From: Blattamonas nauphoetae | Lineage: Eukaryota; Preaxostyla; Oxymonadida | DNA: 23,095 bases | Assembly: GCA_033064195.1 (NCBI GenBank) | Contig: JARBJD010000689.1 | Span: 1-23,095, forward strand | Direction of reading: 5' to 3' | Part shown: piece by piece, positions 17,857 through 23,095 of the stretch | How the letters are laid out: the number at the start of each line of letters is the position of its first letter | Position numbering within the stretch: the first letter of the stretch is position 1 | Made by a program: the position numbers and the translations under genes | Notes under the pieces: generated by a model | Databases searched by the model: none | Seen by the model: the letters and a program-made list of their open reading frames with translations, nothing else | What the model was told of the DNA's origin: nothing

Positions 17857-20800
17857 GCGGCGACACTGAAATTTGTCACAGACAGCATCACGAAAATTAG
17901 AACACTATTTCCAAACACCACCTTTGAATTCAAGGATGAACATGGCTATGATCGAACATATAATCCAAACATTAGAAACTACCAACATCATCGTGCATAT
18001 CTCCTGTCAATGCTCAAGAATCCAGATCTCCATTTTGAAGGAGAGATAAGGAATATTACCAACTATCAGATTGATGATTTTATTCACAAACTGGAAGAGC
18101 ACAATAACAATGTAATGATGAATGAAAAAGACAGCAAAGCAAGAATGCAAATCATGAAAGAAAATCCAAGAGTGAACAAAGATGAACTGAAGAAGCAAGT
18201 GTTCAGAATGACGTGGAAATTGAAATCAATTGAAGAGAAACTGATGGATCATTGGATGAAGAATCTGTTGATCATTCAAAAGAAAAATGAACAAATGGAA
18301 AAGAGAGAAGTGCAGACATTTGATGGATTTGAAGAATGCATATTACTCGCTGAACCACGTGACAAAGCAGAATTCAATTCTTGTCTCATGGATGCACGAA
18401 GGAAGTTCAAAAAGAATGAGGTCGAGAAGGTTGAAGATAATGGAAAACCATATCAGTTGTACTTCCACAATCACCTGAAGAATGTTGAAGAAATCACTAC
18501 CTTCATCAAAGCAGTGTTCGACAAGGAGAAAGATCATCCATTCAAGATTTGTATTGACTTTGGAAAGATCGTTGAAAGGAAAGATAAAGATGAGACAACA
18601 TATAAGGATTTCAGACCAGAATTAGAGAACACATCAAAGAGTTTCCCAACGGTGATCAGAAGTTCAGGAGACATCAATGAGTATTCAAAATATGCAATCA
18701 ATCTGATCAAAGAATCACAAGAGAGAACACTGATGGATACGAAGACAATGTACATAGCATTCCACTCCATTCTGGTTGCAGTCTATCGATTCCCAGTTGC
18801 AGGAAAAGCAAATGCGATTCTCACTGAACACATCAAAACGAGAAACGTTCGGTACATTGATTCCGAGTTCAACATCTGCTTCTTTCAAGCACTATCATTC
18901 CTCACACTTCCTGAAGTTCCTGGTAAGAAAATATCTATCAACATGAGAAACGTTGAAGCAAAAAGATTGTTCGCAGAATCGAAGAATCTGACTCACCTGA
19001 AGCCACATCAACTTACTGAACACTTACGCAATAATCCTGGATTTGATATTGCTTGTGATTTGGAGAAAGAAATGATTAGACACAACATCACAGTTCACAT
19101 TTATGAATTTGACGAAGACAAGAAGCGCTATTTCCGAAGTCAATCGTATGTCAACGAAAATGATGATGCAAGAGTTCTCCCACTTCTGATGATTCCACTG
19201 ACAGCAACTCTCGTTCATGTGATGTTCATTGTTGATCCTGAGAAAATCACTGGATACAAACTCTGTCCGTATTGTCAGTCAAGAGGATTCCAAGTCAAGG
19301 ATTCTCACTTCAAGACTTACTACGAGAAACATCTCAAAGAGTGTAAAGAGCTTGATGGAAAACATGTGAAGAAGATCTCCCTTGATAAGACACCAAGACC
19401 ATATGTTCCACATATTCTGAACAATAGAACATTTGAGTTTCTGATGGCACACAAGAGACAAGACGAATTCAAACCAACACAGTACTACATCACATACGAT
19501 TTCGAAACAATGGAAGATCTCATTCTTGACAATCTCTTCTCTGATGACAATACTCAGTTGATTTCTCATCTGAAGCCTCTCTCCGTTGCATCATCAATTA
19601 AGACAAAATCAGGTGTGAAGTCAATCTATTATGATCTTCGAGATGGAAAGGACTTCGTGAAGCAATGGATCAGAGAACTCTTCAAATACGCTGAGACAGT
19701 TCGAGAAGATAACTATTATGATGATCCAGAAATTCCTTCTCAGAATGAAGTCAGTGTCATTGGATTCAACAGTTCCAGATTCGACATCAATCTCATTTTC
19801 CGTGATCTCGTTGACAAGGATTGGAAAGTGGTGAGCTTCCTTGGATCCACAACGAAGTACAAGCAGGTATTGATCAGACACGAGAAGACACAACAGGTAC
19901 TTCGATTCATTGACATGATGTCGTACACAGGACCAATGACATTGGATAATGCAGTAAAGGCTTTTGGAGGAAACACTCTCGCCGAGAGCTCGATGCCTTG
20001 CAAAGGCAAGACCACTCTTCAGAAATCATTCTTTGCTTACGAATCATTTGACTCATCAGACTACAATGAAGTGTTGAGCAAACAAGAACCATTCTCCAAA
20101 TATGAATTCTATTCCAGTCTGAACAACAGTGAAATGTCCGACAGTGATTACCAACTTTACCTTGATGATTGGAATAAGCAAGGATTCAAGAACAGATGGG
20201 AATACCTCAAATTCTACAACATCAGAGATGTCGAATGTATGATCGCACCATTGGATAATCTCATTGCTCTGAACTTCCAGTACAAGGTGGACATGCTGCA
20301 CAATCTCTCACTGTCAGCCAATGCTTCTGCAATCAAGTATGCATGTGCCTACAAGGACTTTGATATCGACGATGATTTCAATGGAGTGGATCAATCTGGA
20401 GAAATAAAAATTACGAAACAATACTGGAAGTACAAGGTTGCATCATACATTTATCAAGACCAGAAAGCTCATCGCAATACAGACAAAAACGTCACAGAAG
20501 CAGACTATGAGTGGTTCGTTCAACAGTGCAAGAGAGTGTGCTATATATGCAAGAGTCACTTCTCACAAGCTGTACGACCTACACTGGATCGAATCGACAA
20601 TTCGAAAGGACATTCAAAAGAGAACGTCAAGATCTGCTGTGACTACTGCAACACCTACAAGTCAGACAAAGATGAACATCTCACACGATTGAGGATTCAA
20701 CTCAAGAAGTATTGCATCTGGAAATCACTACCAATGACTCTGACACATGAACAAACATATCACAAACTCAGAGCAGCAGTGACTGGTGGATTATCGAATG

Positions 20801-22296
20801 TTCAACATCGACAGAACATTAAAGACGTGACACCAATCAATCACTTCACATATGAAGATGGAAAAGTTGTCTCCACTGATACAGAACATAAAATGACTCA
20901 CGTTTGTGGTGTTGATTTCAATTCACTGTATCCAAGTGCTTTTTCATCAATCAAGAACAAGAACAATCCATACACGAATCACAGAATGTTCATGCCAGGA
21001 AGATGCTTATTCACCGCAACAGGAGATAAAGAATGCCGTAAGATCATCGAGAACAAGACTCAGAAGACACTGTTCGTTGCAGAATTGAAAGGACACATCG
21101 ATGAAAAGTACATCAATGATTTCATTAACTTCCCACCAATCTTCAAAAACATCACTATCAATACGACAGAAGAGAACATTGGAGAGAAGACATACTCGTT
21201 GATGAAGAAGCATGGATTGAAGACTGATGACAAACAACGGAAATTAACTCAGCTCTTGAGCACACACGATCAGTATATGTTCTTTTCGACATACTATCTG
21301 TGGTTCCTCATCGACTATTGTCACTTCATCGTCGACGACATCAAGAGTGTGATGGTATTCTCGAGACACGCTGGATTTGAACCGTTTGTGACATCATTTA
21401 TGAATGATCGAATTGAAGCAATGAAGGTTGGAAACAAAGGAAAGGAACAATTCTGTAAGACCAACTTGAATGGAAGTTACGGATATGATGGAATGAACAC
21501 TGAGAAGTACAACTCAATCACAATCTGCAATGAGAAGAGAACATACTTGAAGCAAATGATGAAAGGATTTGTGGCGACTCGAGAGATCAATGATGACAAC
21601 TACATTGTGATTGAAGACAGAGAGAAAGCATCATGCAAAACATGTCTACAAGAAGCAGTATTCACACTCAACAATGCGAAGTTCTGGTATCTGAATTTCA
21701 TCTACAATTTCATGTACAAGTGTCTAGATATGAACAAGATTCACTTCTGTGAGGGAGACACTGATTCTGCTTATTGGGCGATTAGTGGAGATCCGAATGC
21801 TGGAATTCATCAACAATTTGAACACGTGATTGCTGACAAAGAATTCTATGATGCACACAAATATGAATGGTTTCCCAATCCTGAAAAAGGTGTCGATGAT
21901 GAGAAGAAACTGTTGGGATTAGCTATTGAAAAGGAAGGTGAACAGATGATCTGTCTTGCACCCAAGTGTTACTCTCTCGATGAGAAATGCAAAATCAAAG
22001 GAGTGTCATTAAAGAAAACAAACATCACGAGTGACGATTATGTGAAGTGTCTTAATGGAGAGAAAACTGTGACAACCACATTGAACTTCACCGTAAAACG
22101 GTTCAAGCATCAGTATGATGCGTTTCAGACGAGAAGAACCAATAGCGAAGAGGACAGTAATGGATTTGAGATTGCGAAAATACAACAGCAGAAACTCAGT
22201 CTCAGTGGAATTCATCTGAAGGCAATCGTACTTGAAAATGAATCATGTCCTCCATTCATTCATGGACTGAAAGCAACTGATTATATTATTGAATAA
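17854..22296 (+). CDS. protein-primed family B DNA polymerase with HNH-like insertion
   Basis: A 1480-residue replicative polymerase of the virus-like element, expected to copy linear DNA from a protein primer. The N-terminal 330 residues are charged and unassigned. NICFFQAL (340-347) opens a region like one seen in Polinton polymerases, ending in a zinc-finger-like CPYC (471-474) with H485, H493 and C497. Exonuclease motifs: YDFE (548-551), FNSSRFD (638-644) and YNIRD (788-792). Polymerase motifs: VDFNSLYPS (1020-1028), KTNLNGSYG (1202-1210) and GDTDS (1301-1305), then PKCYSL near 1370. Between the exonuclease and the first polymerase motif sits CYIC (896-899), TLDRIDN (910-916), GH and CCDYCN (928-933), an HNH-nuclease-type zinc signature. 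At 1480 residues it is long for the family. It is uninterrupted and starts at the shared motif. Confidence 0.92.
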   Translation: MAATLKFVTDSITKIRTLFPNTTFEFKDEHGYDRTYNPNIRNYQHHRAYLLSMLKNPDLHFEGEIRNITNYQIDDFIHKLEEHNNNVMMNEKDSKARMQIMKENPRVNKDELKKQVFRMTWKLKSIEEKLMDHWMKNLLIIQKKNEQMEKREVQTFDGFEECILLAEPRDKAEFNSCLMDARRKFKKNEVEKVEDNGKPYQLYFHNHLKNVEEITTFIKAVFDKEKDHPFKICIDFGKIVERKDKDETTYKDFRPELENTSKSFPTVIRSSGDINEYSKYAINLIKESQERTLMDTKTMYIAFHSILVAVYRFPVAGKANAILTEHIKTRNVRYIDSEFNICFFQALSFLTLPEVPGKKISINMRNVEAKRLFAESKNLTHLKPHQLTEHLRNNPGFDIACDLEKEMIRHNITVHIYEFDEDKKRYFRSQSYVNENDDARVLPLLMIPLTATLVHVMFIVDPEKITGYKLCPYCQSRGFQVKDSHFKTYYEKHLKECKELDGKHVKKISLDKTPRPYVPHILNNRTFEFLMAHKRQDEFKPTQYYITYDFETMEDLILDNLFSDDNTQLISHLKPLSVASSIKTKSGVKSIYYDLRDGKDFVKQWIRELFKYAETVREDNYYDDPEIPSQNEVSVIGFNSSRFDINLIFRDLVDKDWKVVSFLGSTTKYKQVLIRHEKTQQVLRFIDMMSYTGPMTLDNAVKAFGGNTLAESSMPCKGKTTLQKSFFAYESFDSSDYNEVLSKQEPFSKYEFYSSLNNSEMSDSDYQLYLDDWNKQGFKNRWEYLKFYNIRDVECMIAPLDNLIALNFQYKVDMLHNLSLSANASAIKYACAYKDFDIDDDFNGVDQSGEIKITKQYWKYKVASYIYQDQKAHRNTDKNVTEADYEWFVQQCKRVCYICKSHFSQAVRPTLDRIDNSKGHSKENVKICCDYCNTYKSDKDEHLTRLRIQLKKYCIWKSLPMTLTHEQTYHKLRAAVTGGLSNVQHRQNIKDVTPINHFTYEDGKVVSTDTEHKMTHVCGVDFNSLYPSAFSSIKNKNNPYTNHRMFMPGRCLFTATGDKECRKIIENKTQKTLFVAELKGHIDEKYINDFINFPPIFKNITINTTEENIGEKTYSLMKKHGLKTDDKQRKLTQLLSTHDQYMFFSTYYLWFLIDYCHFIVDDIKSVMVFSRHAGFEPFVTSFMNDRIEAMKVGNKGKEQFCKTNLNGSYGYDGMNTEKYNSITICNEKRTYLKQMMKGFVATREINDDNYIVIEDREKASCKTCLQEAVFTLNNAKFWYLNFIYNFMYKCLDMNKIHFCEGDTDSAYWAISGDPNAGIHQQFEHVIADKEFYDAHKYEWFPNPEKGVDDEKKLLGLAIEKEGEQMICLAPKCYSLDEKCKIKGVSLKKTNITSDDYVKCLNGEKTVTTTLNFTVKRFKHQYDAFQTRRTNSEEDSNGFEIAKIQQQKLSLSGIHLKAIVLENESCPPFIHGLKATDYIIE

Positions 22297-22303
22297 ACAC
22301 AAA

Positions 22304-22322
22304 CTTTATTTTTGTATAAATG
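22304..22322 (+). promoter_or_regulatory. shortened start-site motif, gene 4
   Basis: CTTTATTTTTGTA followed by TAA and the ATG at 22320. It keeps the TTTGTA core but lacks the TTTTTTAA part, and the spacing to ATG is three bases instead of four. The whole motif sits in the 23-base gap after the polymerase stop. Confidence 0.55.
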
Positions 22323-23075
22323 AATACACGACAAATCAATACTTTAGTGAATAGACTTCTTCGGTGCACACAGCATTCCAAAAACGAAATAGTCGAAAAG
22401 AAATGGACTTTAACTAACGTTTTACCTGTCTATCATGGCGCTGATTCTAATGGACCTTTTGATGGAAATGATGAAACATACTTCGAGGATTGGTTCAATG
22501 GAGGTTTATCTCCTGAATTATCACTACCTGATGGAAGAAGAGTAGTTCAACAATTTGTACGCAACTTCCTAGGAGTTCGTATTCGGGATAGCACTGCTAA
22601 ACTTGCATTCGAAGCATATCAATTTTATCATCACGAGGTGAATAAGGGAGTGAATTCTTCACCACGGATTCGAAGGCCTGCAGAGGCAAGACCAATACCA
22701 ATTCCAGTGCAAAGACCAATAGCAATTCAATCACCTGAAGACCTAGTTGTTCCTGGACAGATGAGAAACTTGAAATCAATGGGGTTTGAATATGAATATC
22801 CAATGAAGGAGAGGAGATTTGAAGAGGAGGAGGATGATGTCATTATTCCCAATCCACCAATGTCAATCAGAACAACTGCGTCCAACCACCCAGTGAGGGA
22901 GATCAGACAGAATGAACCGACGACACAGCAAGTGCTCAATAAGTTGGCACAAATGAAAGGATTGTTTGATCATCAACAGAGAAATGATTCAGAAGATGAA
23001 CAGATCAAAGCTGAGAACTCACTATTGAATAATCAAAAGCAAATGGAACACCCCCATTACCCCCACACATTCTGA
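22320..23075 (+). CDS. 251-residue protein of unknown function
   Basis: It starts 23 bases after the polymerase stop at the shortened motif, which supports both the start and co-expression. Residues 1-110 look folded, with a mix of basic N-terminus, YFEDWFNGG and FLGVRIRD. From about 115 the chain turns Pro- and Arg-rich (ARPIPIPVQRPIAI), has an acidic run EEEEDD near 165-170, and ends polar and probably disordered. No known domain was recognised. By position it could be a replication accessory or virion-type protein, but nothing in the sequence decides this. The stop overlaps a new ATG (TGATG, 23073-23077) whose frame stays open for the 18 bases left, so another gene may begin there. Confidence 0.65.
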   Translation: MNTRQINTLVNRLLRCTQHSKNEIVEKKWTLTNVLPVYHGADSNGPFDGNDETYFEDWFNGGLSPELSLPDGRRVVQQFVRNFLGVRIRDSTAKLAFEAYQFYHHEVNKGVNSSPRIRRPAEARPIPIPVQRPIAIQSPEDLVVPGQMRNLKSMGFEYEYPMKERRFEEEEDDVIIPNPPMSIRTTASNHPVREIRQNEPTTQQVLNKLAQMKGLFDHQQRNDSEDEQIKAENSLLNNQKQMEHPHYPHTF

Positions 23076-23095
23076 TGCAACAAAACGAACAGAGA

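Larger units (their letters stand above)
15097..23095 (+). mobile_element. virus-like element with protein-primed PolB (Polinton/adintovirus-like), incomplete at window edge
   Basis: Four genes on one strand share a start-site motif and include a protein-primed family B DNA polymerase, the hallmark of Polintons/Mavericks, adintoviruses, adenoviruses and linear plasmids. The left limit is not certain: no terminal repeat was recognised, and it lies somewhere between about 14,760 and 15,097. The right part lies outside the window. No integrase, packaging ATPase, protease or capsid gene is in view. The frames seen are open and look whole, which suggests a recent or still selected copy. An alternative is an inserted linear-plasmid-like element. 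Confidence 0.65.

Noticed and set aside
18007-22215. Minus-strand and alternate-frame reading frames within the polymerase gene
   Set aside because: They overlap a 1480-residue frame with full polymerase signatures, lack the start motif, and look like antisense shadows.

Overview
The window is eukaryotic nuclear DNA, most likely from an invertebrate animal. A nematode is plausible from the A/T-run style of the repeats and a TTTCAG-type candidate splice site, but this is not proven. No intact ordinary host gene was recognised. The left two thirds (1 to about 14,950) is a graveyard of repeats and decayed transposons. The right third (about 15,100 to the right edge) is a compact, open set of genes from a virus-like element built around a protein-primed family B DNA polymerase.

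Layout. 1-1735 is a G/A-rich minisatellite with 26/27-bp units and two higher-order arrangements. 1756-5065 has no gene I can name. 5159-5421 holds two tRNA-like segments; the second is the head of a tRNA-derived SINE on the minus strand. 5690-6380 is a decayed Merlin (IS1595-like) transposase. 6455-7670 is a second, 5'-truncated copy of the same SINE, split by a Mutator-like (MULE) element with about 63-bp terminal inverted repeats that keeps only the N-terminal zinc-binding part of its transposase. A probable target-site duplication flanks the whole nest. 7868-8057 and 9092-10549 are two different pogo/CENP-B-like (DDE_1) transposase remnants in opposite orientations. 11840-12850 is another decayed MULE transposase with a candidate intron. 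12968-14652 is a cluster of A/T-rich foldback repeats with nested inverted arms; a related copy lies at 10520-10806.

The virus-like element. Four same-strand reading frames are seen: a 197-residue protein of three similar modules, a 129-residue paralogue with two of those modules, a 1480-residue PolB, and a 251-residue unknown. The first three start codons are each preceded by the same block, TTTTTTAATTTGTA plus exactly four bases and then ATG. The fourth has a shortened version. This is a shared promoter-like signal with almost no 5' leader, recalling the T-run plus TAAATG late promoters of large eukaryotic DNA viruses. The polymerase has all three exonuclease and all three polymerase signature motifs, plus an HNH-nuclease-like zinc motif lodged between them. 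The element is best called Polinton/adintovirus-like, or a relative of protein-primed linear plasmids. It runs off the right edge, so its other genes and its ends cannot be judged. The part in view looks whole.

How the parts relate: the polymerase would copy the element, the small module proteins may bind DNA or regulate (inference only), and the shared start motif suggests coordinated transcription. The transposons to the left appear unrelated to it.
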